Assembly (NCBI RefSeq): GCF_024323335.1
Contig: NC_066583.1
Location: 366,231,877 to 366,295,876, forward strand
Source: Lathyrus oleraceus
Taxonomy: Eukaryota > Streptophyta > Magnoliopsida > Fabales > Fabaceae
Reading direction: 5' to 3'
Length of the DNA: 64,000 bases
In this document: one piece after another, positions 10,401-22,800 of the stretch
Layout: each line of letters opens with the position of its first letter
Position numbering within the stretch: the first letter of the stretch is position 1
Notes under the pieces: generated by a model
The model's database searches: none
Told to the model about the DNA's origin: nothing
The model's input: the letters and a program-made list of their open reading frames with translations, nothing else
Program-made: the position numbers and the translations under genes

Positions 10401-12045
10401 AATGGGTTTCATTATATTGGCTATGGTTTTTGTTATAATTTTCATGATAACATTACAGAGGGATATGGGTCTATAATCAACGGGTTTGGAAGGGGTTATG
10501 CTTTTTAAGGATGAGGGTAATAAAGGTCTTGTTAAATCTTTGGGGGCTCTCTTGGTTGTTGAGAATTTTGAGAATGTTTTAGGTGACTTCCTCTCCCACT
10601 ATCTCCTAATATGTATGGTAGAATCTATCTGGCATACCATCAGGACCAGGGGCATCATTCCCTTTAAGTTGGTTAACATCAAAGATAACCTCCTCTCTAG
10701 TGAAATGTGAGTTGAGGTTATCCATCATATCCTCAGTACACTTGTGGTAGTTCGGGGGAAAGCAATCATCATGAAAACTGAGGGTATTAGTAGTAAACTG
10801 ATTCTTATATAATTGGATTAAGATGTTTTAGATCTCCTCCTCTATAAAACTAATCTCATGGTTGCCTTTATCCATAGCAGTAATATTGTTGTGTTTTTTC
10901 CTCCGAGTGGCTTTTTGATGGAAGAATTTTGTGTTTCTGTCCCCCTCATTGAGCCAATGGATTTTGGCTCTTTGGGCCCACCATATTTCTTCTTGATGGA
11001 GCAAAGTATCAATTCTTTGTTGTATCTCTTGAAGTTGCATATTATGTCTGTTCTGACTGTTGTTGTCCTGGAGAAATTTATTATGCTTACTTAGGGCTAT
11101 AATCTCTTTGGAAGGGTGAGCATAGTTGTTTCTTCCCAAAGTTCATAGGGTGTTCAGCGTATGGGATAAATTAATGACGATGTCCTGGTTATTGTTGTAG
11201 TTCTAAGTGTTTGTAATTATTTTATTTGTTTAAAGGAACTCCAACCAGATGTCTTCAAACCTTTTAGGTTTATCAGCAACCATTCTTCTCTTGTTTTGGA
11301 ATTGAGTCTCTTGAAAGGTGGGGAGAATAGGGTTGTGATTAGAGTTGAACCTAGGAAGGTGAGTGCTATCGTAGTGAGGGAATATGTTAATCCAACCAGG
11401 AGAAGCCAAATATATGTCCAGTCTGGCTGCTATGCAATTAACCCATTGTTGATTGTTGCTCCAAGTAACCATGTGTCATTCAAAATCCAAGTCCACCAGA
11501 TTACAGGCATTAAAAGTATCAAAGATAATTTGGTTAAGTAGGGGTTTATAAAGAGATACCCCTTATTGTTCATGATTAACAAAAGTTAAATTCAGGTCCC
11601 CAAAGATAAGTCAATTAAGGTGACTATTTTTTTGAGTCATTTTAGTAATCATGTTGCAAGTTAAACTTGTTTATTAGACTTGGGATTGCCATAGATGGCA
11701 GTCCCTCTCCACAAAATATTGTCATTGTCAAACTTGTTAACCAAATTATTATGAGTCATAATATAAAAGTCATCGTAGTTTTTATTAAAATCATTGATAG
11801 AAAGATTAACATTGTCACTCCGCAAAAGAGAAAGCCCCCCAACCCTCCCTCTCCCATTAATACTACAACTAATGCTAAAAAAATTAGTTAAGGATCCAAT
11901 TCTAACAAGGTTGTTGAAACAAATATCATCATTGCTCTTCTTAGTTTCAGGAAAAAACAAAATATTATGAGTGTAATCTTATCATGTGTTTGAGAGAGTC
12001 CTCATAGTACCCTTTCCTTCCATGTTGGTAGTGTTTTCCTCATGC
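7464..12045 (-). pseudogene. Degenerate L1-type LINE ORF2 (EN-RT-zf-RNase H)
   Basis: A non-LTR retrotransposon ORF in many broken frames on the minus strand. In coding order: an APE-like endonuclease N-terminus at about 12045-11230 (HMIRLHS near 11975, then FFPETKKS and the GRGRVGGLSLL stretch); the connector at 11139-10828; reverse transcriptase at 10710-9900 (SENQSAFVHKRLITDN, GIRQGNPLSPIFSFF); the thumb region at 9708-9235 (LGFRNLWDFNEAMLAKQIWRL); a zinc-binding RT tail at 9186-8575 (CxxC near 8785); a very charged linker at 8351-7839; and an RNase H-like tail at 7800-7464 (AADEAMAMKVAMEHML, then DCKNLI and MREMNEVAH). RNase H after the zinc domain is usual for plant L1 elements. There is no poly(A) tail at the 3' end, which abuts copia C. 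Confidence 0.82.
9505..9531. repeat. 27-bp homopolymer C run after (CCA)n
   Basis: An unbroken run of 27 C follows a CCA repeat (9484-9504). On the coding strand of the LINE it falls at the Gly codons of the GGLGFRN motif, so it is probably an expansion of that GG codon pair. The exact length may be a sequencing or assembly estimate. Confidence 0.9.
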
Positions 12046-12918
12046 AGAGAAATAACTTCAAGCTGCTAATCTTGATTGCTAATCGCGATGGAAGCTTGTG
12101 TTCGATGGTGCCTCAAACACAATAGGGCATGAAATCAGAGTTGTATAACTTCCCCGACAAGGGTTCATATTCCCTTCACACGTAGATAGACTATGTTTCA
12201 CCTACACTAATAACATGACCGAATTTTAGACGTTGTTATATTATTTATGAAATAACCAATAATACATTCAATGAATGAGTGTAATAAATAATAATTAATA
12301 ATTAATTTAATATTATGTTCACTATATTAAATTTAAGAAAAAAATTAAGGCTCTAAAGGCCATTGCCTAGTTCCCTTTACCAATGACCGGCCCGATTAAA
12401 TAGTTCAACAACAATATTTAAAATAAAGATCAGTTAAAATAAATTGCCTCTTCTAATTTAAATATTTAATTTATTTACAAATTAATTTCATAATCCTATT
12501 ATTGATCAAATACTCGAAACCCGATACACGGTTTTTAATTAATAATCTATGAGTTATAAATTCAAAATTCCCACGTATGTCGCGCGTAAACATCAAATTG
12601 AATCAATAACCGCGCGTAAACATCAAATCGAATCAATAACCATTTTGGTTTCGATGTTTCCTTTTCAATCCCTCACTCTTAAAAGTAGTTTTCTATCTTC
12701 AATCAACTAACCTTCAAGCAAAAGTATGAAATCTCAGTTGCTTAAATATGGCAGAGTACATAATAAAAGAATCTAACTATAATAACAACAATCCAACATT
12801 TGACATATAAATAAATAATTATATATATACTGCTCCAAATATAGGTAGTATGTAGTACTCAAGTCACTTTCTTCGTTATTTCAACAAGCCAAATGCATTT
12901 TCAGTACATTTTGCACCT
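12046..12918. other. Intergenic stretch downstream of the ankyrin gene
   Basis: No gene is seen. It contains the 5' edge of the LINE, AT-rich sequence, a GC-richer patch near 12345-12400 (GACCGGCCCG) and a 30-bp tandem duplication at 12581-12640. The 3' UTR of the ankyrin gene must lie in its right part; no perfect AATAAA was found on the minus strand close to the stop codon. Confidence 0.6.
12581..12640. repeat. 30-bp tandem duplication
   Basis: Units at 12581-12610 and 12611-12640 differ by one base. Each begins CGCGCGTAAACATCAAAT, unusually CpG-rich for this AT-rich stretch. Confidence 0.9.
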
Positions 12919-15900
12919 TTAAAAGCCCTCTCCCTTATCACTTGTCTTCGGCACTTTGGTTACAATACCTTTCAGAAGATCAATGTAAAGTGGAAGTTGT
13001 GCTACTGCATACAAAGTCACAGGGAAGCAAGTGACTGTATAAATCAGAAACACAACGTGCTTGTACTTATGGTCAATCAAAAAGAAATGACCAGAACAGA
13101 AAGCAATGAACATTGCAACAATGGACAAGAAAAGAGAACTCAATCCCAAAAGAAGTTTCCTTGGCAAATCAATTCTGAAATCTTTAGCTTCTTTCCGAGA
13201 GGTGAGTATAGAAAGGAACATTATGAGTGCAGTGACAGAGAAACAAAGACCAATTACTGAAGACATAGCAAATGCATCAAATGCAGGCCTTCCTTCCAAT
13301 GTTGGTTCGCCTGTGTCACTTTGGTTCCCGCCCGGCACAGTGCTTGACGTAGCGAAGGAAACGCCGGCAAGGAGTGCTGCTACTACAGAACAAGACTCCG
13401 AAGTGTCTTTGAGCCATGCACTACCATCTTGTACCAGTGTTGCATGTGAGTTTTTGAATAATTCCCCTGCTGTTTTATCCTTTTTGTTTGTTCTAACTGT
13501 GAAATGCTCTGGCACTAGTCCTTTAGTGTACTGCTTCATGATGTAAAAGTTGTTAGAAGGTTCAAATTATATCAAATCAACAAGAAGTTTTATCAATAAC
13601 AAACATTTTGATTTTCAAAGTGGGACTTTAAATAAGCTGCTAAATTAGTTCTAAGCTCAAATAAGTTGTTTCAAACCGGTTGGAGTAGTCGAGCTTATGC
13701 TGTATTAAAAATATATATACCTGAAACCATTTGATATGCCACATCATTTGCAAGGCAGCTCCAGAAATGTGCCAATCTCGGTCGCTTCTCGTTGCTGCTA
13801 AATGTAACACAGTGTTGTCTTCCATGTCCACACATTGCATTAAGTTATCAAATATTGCATTTTTATTACACTCTTCAAACCGTTTCCTTAATGCCTCAAC
13901 AACATTGGTTCTTCTATTCTCAACTGCTACAAGTAATACATTTTTATTTTCCAAGTTAACTTCGTATATTGAACTTGGTATTTTTATTATAAGCTCGTCC
14001 ACCATTTCAACTATGCCATTTCTTGCTGCTGTCAAAATCGCTCTCTCGCTTTCCAGCATCTCAGAAGTCTTTGGTATTTTTGTTAAAAGCTCATCCACTA
14101 TCTCAACTATGCCATTTTTTGCTTCTGTCAAAATCGCTGCCTCACTTTCAAGTGTCGTAGAAATCTTTGGTATTTTTGTTATAAGCTCATCCATTATTTC
14201 AACTATGTCATTTCTTGCTGCTGTCAAAATTGTTGTCTCATTTTCCAGCGTTGTAGAAATCTTTGGCTCCTCACTGTTATTATCTCCTGCAAGTTTCATT
14301 TTGTTATTTTCAACAATATCTTAAAAACCACTTGGTTTAATAAAGATTTAACTTACCTTGGTTTGGCTTGTAAACAGAAATAAAATCAGTTCCGCTGTCA
14401 TATCGTGTCGGTTTGGCGCCGGTTCCCAAATACGATTCATAAGGGTTCTCCATAAATCTTTTCAATAGTTGACCACTCCATTTGTGTTTTTGTTTTATCT
14501 TTGTAATCTCTTCAACCCCTTTTTACAAAATTTGAACACATAATCCATAGAACAATAAAACAAACATTGAATATTCATATGATCAACTAAGATGAGACAT
14601 TTAATTACCTACTCCTGAAAGGCCAAGGATGTAGATGTATGCAAACTTCACAAACCAAAGACACGTAGCGTAGTTTTCTGGAAGAAGTTTATGTTCAGAT
14701 TGCATTGGTATATTGCGTTGTTGACAATTTTGCAACACTTTGTGTTTGTCTCCCATATTTTCAGATCCTGCAATTCAATACCGTTTCATTTTTTAGTTAT
14801 ATGTTTTATATACTACTGTAAGATGTAATTCACACATACCATATGCTGGAGTAGAAGTAGTTTCGTTCAGCAGCAGTCGCTTTGCAAGGGGTATAAGTGG
14901 ATAAGCATATTTTTTACAGTTATGAAGAAAGAAATAACATGTGTCATAGTTCTTTGGACATTTTTTGTTTGAGCCTGACTCAGATTGTTTCATGGCATAA
15001 TATTTGACAGCTTCTTCGACTTTTAGGATTCCCACTGGTATACCTTGTAAATCATAAATGTATTAAAACTATGCATAATGGCCAGTGATGTACATTATAT
15101 TGAAATGTTGCACACTTACAATGGTACAGAATCCTCTTCCACCATATCATCTTGCATCCACTTTTGAATGCTGAGGGCCTAGTAGCAAGAAGTTTGAGAG
15201 GACTAAATCCGCGTCTGTTCGGAATGACAATAAGATCGGGATATTTATCTATTATTATAAGCGCCAAATCTGTTGCAGTATACACAAATATTAGTATTTT
15301 AGATACAGTTTTTCTAACGCTCTAGATTCTCATGCAGATTTAGATTTTCAAATATCTACTGATATGATGTATACGTGAATGCATGTGAAATACGATAAAT
15401 CTTAATTACCGAAAAATTCTCTTCTGATGGCACAGTGAAGAATACTATCTCCATTGCTTCTGATAAGATCTTTAGAATAAGAATAATTACCATCAACATC
15501 ACAATCACTCTTACCCGGTTTAAAGTTGAAGAGATAAACAAACGTTTGTTTTTGCCAAGACAATGCAGCAAGAAACAAAGGACTCTCTCCATCGTTGTTA
15601 TCGATATCAATCAAATACTTCCTCTCACCATTTTTTCCAATTATACATTCACATATTTCTTTGAATCCTCTTGATGCTGCAAGGTGCAATGGAGTGTCAC
15701 CCTTTTCGTTCTTACATTCAAGGGCCTTCTCATTTTTCTGACTTATAATCGAATCAACAAGATTTCTAACAACTTCTTCATTGTCATCATTTACTGCCAC
15801 ATGTAGTGCTGTTCCTCTACTTTTGTTGATTTTTATTGTGCTGAATTTTGGATCCGATTTGTATAGTTTCTCGACTTCTTCCCATTTTCCTTCTATTGTA

Positions 15901-16073
15901 CACCCTCGTAGCTTGTCCTCTAGAGTCACATTTCATATAGAGTTAATTATTTGTTGCAATTAAATTTACTGCTAGAAATGAAATAGCAACGAAATTAGAG
16001 ACCGACTTTAAGATTTACCTTCTGAGGTGTATGCGGTGTCGTAAATATACTCTCCGACGTCAATAATGCTCAT
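12919..16073 (-). CDS. Ankyrin-repeat/PGG-domain membrane protein (ACD6/ITN1-like), 8 exons
   Basis: Exons (plus coordinates, in coding order): 16073-16019, 15919-15410, 15269-15120, 15043-14840, 14767-14609, 14518-14357, 14286-13721, 13530-12919. All junctions are GT-AG and the joined frame is open: 805 codons plus TAA. Introns 1-6 are phase 1 and intron 7 is phase 0. Residues about 19-240 carry ankyrin repeats (TALHVAV, TPLHLAA, SPLFLAA, SILHCAI, SPLKLLA). Exon 7 (about 414-602) holds three tandem ankyrin-like units, then TVLHLAATRSD and GAALQMMWHIKWF, which leads into the C-terminal PGG domain (SAWLKDTSESCSVVAALLAG, PGG at 668-670) with about four membrane helices. Proteins of this plant family sit in membranes; ACD6 acts in salicylate-linked defence and ITN1 in ABA/salt responses. 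The role of this member is not known. It is the only intact host gene in the window. The intron-7 acceptor is AAGCAG (NAGNAG), so an extra Gln is possible. Confidence 0.92.
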
Positions 16074-16604
16074 GGTGATCTTCAAGGTTGAAATGAAGAG
16101 TGAAAGAACAATGTGAGAAGTTTAACCCTTAGGTTATGATCCAATACATGCAACATGAACTTCTTGTTTTAAATGAAGAATCCTATGTGTATATTTCTAG
16201 TGAATATGAAAAGATATTATTCCAGTACAGAAACACAGAACTACAGTAAAATAAAAGAAGAAAAAAATAGATTCTAAAGGAAAGTTTATTTCTCAAATCT
16301 ACAAGTTAAGTATATATTGTATTATGATTGTTACAGTTCAATAAAGATCATGATAAATATACATGCAATTTTTACCTTACTTCCAATTTAAGTCAGTAAA
16401 AGTAGGTTCTTCTATGCTTTTTAACTTTAGCCTAAGATACTTGTTAAAACATTCCTATATCATCGTGTTTCTCGTGGTTTTCAATAGAAATATAAAATTT
16501 CTCATCTAAAGAGTATAATTATTAGGCAAATAAAAATCCTCTAAAAATAAAATTTTAATTCAAGAATTAATCTATATTTGAATTAATTCATTGATATAAC
16601 TAAT
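16074..16604. promoter_or_regulatory. Upstream region of the ankyrin gene
   Basis: These 531 bp lie between the start codon and the target-site copy of the nested transposon block (CTAAT at 16600-16604). They should hold the 5' UTR and core promoter. A weak TATA-like GAAATATACAC on the minus strand near 16190 is the best candidate. The region is AT-rich and no other motif is convincing. Confidence 0.4.
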
Positions 16605-16995
16605 TGTTGAAAATTCATCAAAACCTATGGAGAACTTCACTCCACAATCAATGATTGAAAGAAGAATAAGAAAGATGAAAATTAGGGAAAAAAGAGAATT
16701 AGGGTTTTGATGAGAGAAGGAAGAAGAAGAAATTGTTTCTACAAAGTTTCTCTATGCTCTCAAACAAATTTTATTCAACTGTACCACTGCACTTCTTCAA
16801 TGTGTTACCATAAATAATAAGGGTTACTCCCTATTTATACGTTGAATTTGCTTACTCCTTAAACAAAACTCCAACTAACCTAATTCAACTAATCTCTGTC
16901 GAGAAACATGCTTCGACATTTCGACCTAAACCCTTACGGTCTTTCCTTGCCTATGTCGAGCAAATTGCTTCGACACAAGGATTTATAATTCAACA
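16605..16995 (-). mobile_element. 3' LTR of copia B
   Basis: A 391-bp LTR, TGTTGAAAATTCATC...ATAATTCAACA on the plus strand, followed at once by the end of the RNase H region. It matches the 5' LTR at 53638 over its length (AAAACCTATGGAGAACTTCAC; CGACATTTCGACC; CTTCGACACAAGGA) with substitutions and small indels. A TATAAATAG box lies on the minus strand near 16830. Confidence 0.9.
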
Positions 16996-17001
16996 CACCA
17001 C

Positions 17002-18319
17002 CTAATTCATTGTGTATAACCTATCTATATTCATCATAGACCTTAACTTCTTGAACACTTCAACTTGTACTCCTTTCATCATGATGTCTGCAATCTGATT
17101 CTTAGTTCTGCAGTGCTCCAGGTCCAACTTCCCTTTTGCAACTTGCTCTTGAAGATAATGAAACCTCATTTCGATGTACTTGATTATTTCATGTGCTATC
17201 GGATTCTTCGCCGGATTGATAACAACCATGTTGTCGATCTTCATGGTAATTGCTCCACGATTCTTCGTTGTAATCTCTTCGATCAAATTCAACAACCACG
17301 TTGCTTGACATGCACAAAGAGAAACAACTATGTACTCTGTTTCACACGATGACAATGCTACTACTAGTTCTTTTCTTGAACTCCAAGCAACTGGTGCACC
17401 ACCTAGCATAAACACATAGCCACTTATGGATTTTCTATCCTCAACATCACTACACGAACTTGAGTCGGTGTATCATACTAACTTGCATTATTTTCCTTCA
17501 CCAGTTGCAGGAAACAAAATTCCATAGTCAAGAGTTTCTTTAAGATACCTTAGTGTCCTCTTCGTCGCTGCTAGGTATGATACCTTTGACTTGTGCATGA
17601 ATTAACTCATCATACCTATATTGTATGCTAAATCAGACCTTGTGTGACATAGGTGTCAATTTGATCCAATGAGTCTTTTGTACTGCATTGGATCGCCATC
17701 ATCTTCATCTACGTCTTTCGATAGTTACAATCTAGGCTCAGTTGGAGTCGAAGTTGAGTTGCAATCTTGCATCTCAATTCTCTTGAGTATTTTGCATGCA
17801 TATCTTCTTTGGTGCATTATTAAGCCTCCACTACTCTTGTAGAATTCGATATCAAGGAAGTATGAGAGATTTCCCAAGTATGACATTTCAAACTCCTCAC
17901 TTAGGTCATGTTTGAAGTCTTCGATCTCCTTCTTGCAACTTTCTGTTATCAACATGTCATCGACATAGAGACATAATATAAACAATTCACTATTACTTCT
18001 TCTTACATATACTCCAAGCTCTTGAAAGTATCTTAAAAAATTATTCTCCCTTAGAAAGCTATCTATTTTCTTACTCCAAGCTCTCGGAGCTTGCTTAAGT
18101 CCACACAGTGTTTTATGCAGTCTGTATACCTTGCTTTCTTCGCCACGTTTCACAAACCAAACTGGTTGTGCAACATAAACTTCTTCATCTAAGCGGCCAG
18201 TCAGGAATGCACATTTCACATCCATCTGACACATATGTCAGTTGTTCATGTTTACCAGACCAACAACCAACCTGATTGTTTTTATCCTTGCAACAGGTGC
18301 AAAAACTTCTTCGAAGTCG
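17002..18319 (-). pseudogene. Copia B pol 3' part: RT second half and RNase H
   Basis: The minus strand encodes the copia RT from FEEVFAPVARI (interrupted at 18319) through CQMDVKCAFLTG, LCGLKQAPRAW and the catalytic YVDDMLI to the RNase H end (SSCETEYIVVSLCACQATWLLN; the frame ends at 17002). In-frame stops are present, for example just before CQMDVK (a TGA where Trp is usual). The reading frame continues upstream at 42979 beyond the CACTA element. Confidence 0.88.
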
Positions 18320-19334
18320 CACTATAACAAATAATATTTTTTATGACGAAGCTAACACCTTGAACAATAAAAAAAAAGGGTATAGGAACTGGAAGCGCAA
18401 AGTTTCATTTTTTTTTTAAAATAAACAACCATTTACCTCTTTTTTTTAAGAAAATTGAGGGAATGGAGCTATAAGGGAGCTTGCTTCGACACCCCGATAT
18501 TGTATTTTATGTTTTTTTCCAGTTGCTTAGTTAGTATTTATCACTTGGCGTCTTTCCAAGTTACATTTTTATCATTGTTATTTTTTATTATTATTTATAT
18601 CGGCTACATGGTCCAACTGAGAGGTAATATATTTTGTATTAATCAATTTCAAAATATTATTTTAATTTTTATTTGATATGTTCAAACCCCTCGGTTATAC
18701 AAAAAAAAATGATGTTATATATCTTTTAATTGAATTTCCAGAATATGATATTGTGTTTTTTATATTTTATATTTTTAATTAATATTGTCACGTTGGATTT
18801 TATATAAAATCGACGTGACACATATATTGAATGAAATACTCCAAACAACAATCTATCTAGTTTCTAACTTTTCATTTATCTATCAACACTCAAATGTCAA
18901 TTCGTCACTCTCATTTCCCAAAAAACCTAGACGATTTTCAAGCTGATATTCATCAAAACTCTTTCAACAAATATTCATCAAATGTCATTTTCGTAATAGG
19001 TTTTATCTTCACTTAAACGAGTTATATATCACTTTGTTTTTCACTGATCATTTTGTCTAGGTTTTTATATTAGTTTGTCTTTTGATCATTTTGTTTCTAC
19101 GATTTTCCATTTATTTTTATTGAAACATTAGTTAGTATAGTTTATATTTATCATTTTGAGGTTTATTTAGATAGTCATTTAGTCAACAAATATCATTTTT
19201 AGACAGGGTTGTTCTTCACTGAAACGAGTTATATATCACTAAAATGAGTTATATATCACCAAATGAGTTTATATCATTTTTTCACTGTTTGTCTCTTGAT
19301 CATTTGGTTTCTACGTATTTGTCTCTTAATAGTC
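18320..19334 (+). other. Left end and leader of the CACTA element
   Basis: Noncoding. It contains the left inverted repeat and AT-rich sequence; short pieces such as GACGAAGC and CTTGCTTCGAC could be subterminal repeats. A decayed tandem run near 19188-19270 repeats TTATATATCAC with a TCACT(A)AAACGAG-like flank, seen also at 19010-19035. Confidence 0.5.
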
Positions 19335-19893
19335 ATGGACAATTCGATAAGCACCCCCAATACAACATCTTTTGCAACATCTGTTAATACAAACCGTAGT
19401 AGAAAAACTAGAGGTGTCACGATGTATACCAAGGTGAAAAAGCCCAAGAAGTCGGTGTTCACGATCGAGTTACGGTTGATGTTGCAATCGGTAGGTCTTA
19501 TGGTGACAATGATGACGATTTTATGGGTTACATTGTGTTACAAGGTAGAAGTAAAGTGAGCATTTTGATAGACAGTTGGCACGATGTTTAAGATGACTTG
19601 AAAGACACCATATGGGAGGATTTTCAAGTAATTTCTGTTTTGTTTGCACGATGTTGATAGATACCTGGCACGATGTTGAATGACTGCCATATTGTCTTGT
19701 ATATATGATCATTTACTTTTTGTTTAATACTAATAACATATCTATTGTATAAACATAGGAAGTGTTCATTGTTGGTCCAGATGATAATAATGTGAAAAAA
19801 GAAGATGCTTACATATTATGGTGAGCGTTGAAGGGGCTTTAAGACACAACTCACCTATGATTATATTATACATGGATAAGATAGAGAAATGCC
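19335..19893 (+). pseudogene. CACTA-encoded transposase-24-like protein, N-terminal part
   Basis: The likely start is the ATG at 19335 (MDNSISTPN). Recognisable are KTRGVTMYTKV, then after a frameshift near 19450 the stretch GYIVLQGRSKVSILIDSW and DTIWEDFQ. After a likely intron (GT at about 19630, AG near 19758) come FIVGPDDNNVKK and GFKTQLTYDYIIHG. These match the plant Ptta/En/Spm 'transposase 24' family found in CACTA elements. At least two stops lie in otherwise good sequence. The frame is cut at 19893 by the Ogre target site and continues at 40148. Confidence 0.72.
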
Positions 19894-22800
19894 TGTAGCG
19901 GGGTATTCGCTACCATTGGAGATATTGACTAAATACAAGGTAAACCATACAAGTCGAGTCGCCACCGCACTTCTATTTATCCAAAGGAATGGTTAGAAAG
20001 CGAACAAAAACCTAAAAGTTTTATCGAATCAAAAACTAGTAAAAATGTCAGAGATCTGGGTACGGGGGTTGGTTATGCATTGGGAAAGTTTTAAGCACCC
20101 AAAACATCCTAGGTACTCCTAGGGAGCCCTTTTCACATTTGTTGTAAGGTTGGTATTTTGTGAAAATTTGTTTGTGCAAACATGATTGAAGAGATGAGAA
20201 GAGAATGTACAAGTTATTTACAATTTTGTGTTTGGATGGATAAACCCATTGCCTACGTACCATCTTAAAAGATTAGGATCAAAACCTCGTAGTTCGGGGT
20301 AAAAATCTCAAAACAAGTTGGTGAATTGATTAGTCCAAAAGCCTTAAGGTCTTTTGTTATCCAAGGGAGAAAACTCAACCTAAAACCACAAATCCACCAT
20401 GTGAGGATAGCTTCAACATGCTAGTGAGGGGTTAACCTTATAATAAGCATGGAAGTTTTATAGTCACTCACTAAGGATATAGGTGAGTATTACATCTACC
20501 TCAAGGATAACTCAAACCTAATAGCTAAAGGTTATGAATTTTTTTTGATTAAGAGAGTGGCCATTGAAACCACAAAAAGGTATTTGAGTGAGTGGTATTT
20601 ACCAATGAAAAGTATTTACAAAGTATGGTCAAAGTTGACTTAAAGATTCAATTCAAAATAAGTGTTATGAAAAGAAAGTTTAAAATTCAAAAGCATAAGG
20701 CTTAGGTTTCTAATGTTTTGAAAACAAATGTTAAATGTTTGCACAAAAGTTTTGGTTTGGGTTAGAGTGGAGGGAAGAAGAAGAATGGCTAAAGTCCTAA
20801 TCATACAAGAGATAAGGGATAAGAAACAAGACCACAAATGGAGTTCCTCTCTTGAGATCATAGTGATGATCCAAGTAGCTCCCATCCTTTGGAATAAGCA
20901 AGCAAATAAGCAAATACTCAAGCAATCAACATAATCAAACAAGCTCTTAGGAGATCCCCAATGTATCTTGTATCTCTCTCTTTAGAAGCTCATGACAATG
21001 GTTCTTCACTTAGGCTCAAGTTGGAATCCCTAGCACAAGAACACACACATCAAAAAGTTCTATCAAGCAAACAAAGAATGAACAAGAAGGAGTTTAGAAA
21101 TTGATCCTTTCAAAGTTCTTTTCAATATTAAGCATTCTAAAGGCATGAGGCCTAGTTGCTCTTTGACATTTTAGCACTCTAAAGGTATGAGGCCTAGTTG
21201 CTCTTCAAACTCCAATAGCTTAGGGAATGGCCTAAAGTCTAAGTCCTTTTTGTTCATTTGGTTCACAACAGTCAAGACAAAAGCACAACCACAATAATAT
21301 ATACACAATTATGTGCTCAAGTGAGCAAAAGGCAAATTGCATTAACATAAACATGTGCTCAAATGAGCAAAGGAAAAAGCAAATGGATAATATGTACAAG
21401 AATGATAAATTGCATAAATGTAAAGTGCAAGAATTAAATGACTTGAAGTAAAAGTTAGTGGTCAATTGTTAGTGTTAGAGTTAGTGTGCCATAAGGCAAA
21501 TTTAGCGCTGTGTTAAGCAATCGTAATTGGACTTATGTAGAAGTCACAACTATCTGAGGTCGGTCAATAATAATGTAGGCAACAACACAAGTTAGAGGTT
21601 TTGATTAGTGAATCAAACTCCAACAACTTGCCATGCCAAAAAAGAAAATGAGATATGATCTTGTATTGGTTTAGGTCCTTTGCATGATTTAGGAAGCAAT
21701 CTATCCTTAATGCAAAGCCATTCACTTGATCCATGATCAAGATGAATTAGATTTGAATCAAGGAAGATTAAACCTCCCTAATCAATGCTAACCATCAACC
21801 TTTAACTCATTGATCAAAAAGAAGAAAGAAAGAAGAAGAAGAAGGAGATGAAGAATTAAAGTGCATTAATGGAAATGGAATGTACCAATCAACAATATTG
21901 ACCAAAGATAGGGAAGATCAAGGTCAAACAATAGAAAATAGAAGCAAGATGAAGATTGGAAGTCAAGAAATAAACAAAATATTTTTGGCATTTTTAATAT
22001 TTCAAATAAAACTTGAATTAAAAATAAAAAGAAAGGTCAAACTTCAAATTCACTTCAAATCAACTTTGAAAAGTCCAAGTGAATTATCCCAAGTTCAACA
22101 AGGTCAAACAAAGTTTGACAAAAAATTTCAGCATTTTTAAAAGTCAGAAACTATTTTTAAACAATAAAAAATGAATAAAAATAACCTAATTGAACTAAAA
22201 TCTCAAATAAATCTCAAATCAATTAATAAATTGATGAGAATATTTTTCATAGATTCATCATCATTCAAAGAGGTTAAGAAAATATTTTTGTATTTTTTGG
22301 ACATCAAAAACTATTTAAAATGAATTAAAAATAACCAGAAAAGGGAAAATTATTAAAAAATATCAAATGATAAAATAAAAAATATTAAAAATCATTTTTA
22401 GAAACTAGAAATTAAAAGAGAAATAATGCAATTGGTCCCATAATTTTTGGACCAATAATGAAAGAGATATGGATTTTAGAAAATGAAATGGAATTAAAAA
22501 AATGAAATAGAAATTAAAATCAGAATTAAAATAAATGGAAAAGTGAGACCCCTTGGATCTGAGCTCATTAATTTAGCTGGCAGATCCAAGCATCCACAAG
22601 CGCGTGCCTAGCGTATTCCAAAGTCAATGCAACCACATGGATATTAAAGCAAAGTCATAACAATGTGTGTAGGAGATTAGATCTAGAAACTGAGATGGAC
22701 GGCTCAGATCCAATCTGGAGACCAGACGGTGGCCAGCACCACCGTCTTCTCCGGCTAGCTCCGACGAAGGCCAAACATTGCAGGTCAAAAAATGTTAACT

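Noticed and set aside
12345..12400. GACCGGCCCG patch resembling a hAT-type terminal sequence
   Set aside because: No partner inverted repeat or 8-bp duplication was found.
18320..18420. Foldback or MITE at the copia B break
   Set aside because: The matching CACTA termini 24.6 kb apart and CACTA-type genes between them explain the break better.
20640..20942. ORFs of about 70-100 codons within the Ogre LTRs
   Set aside because: They are not shared as intact frames between the two LTR copies and contain no domain.
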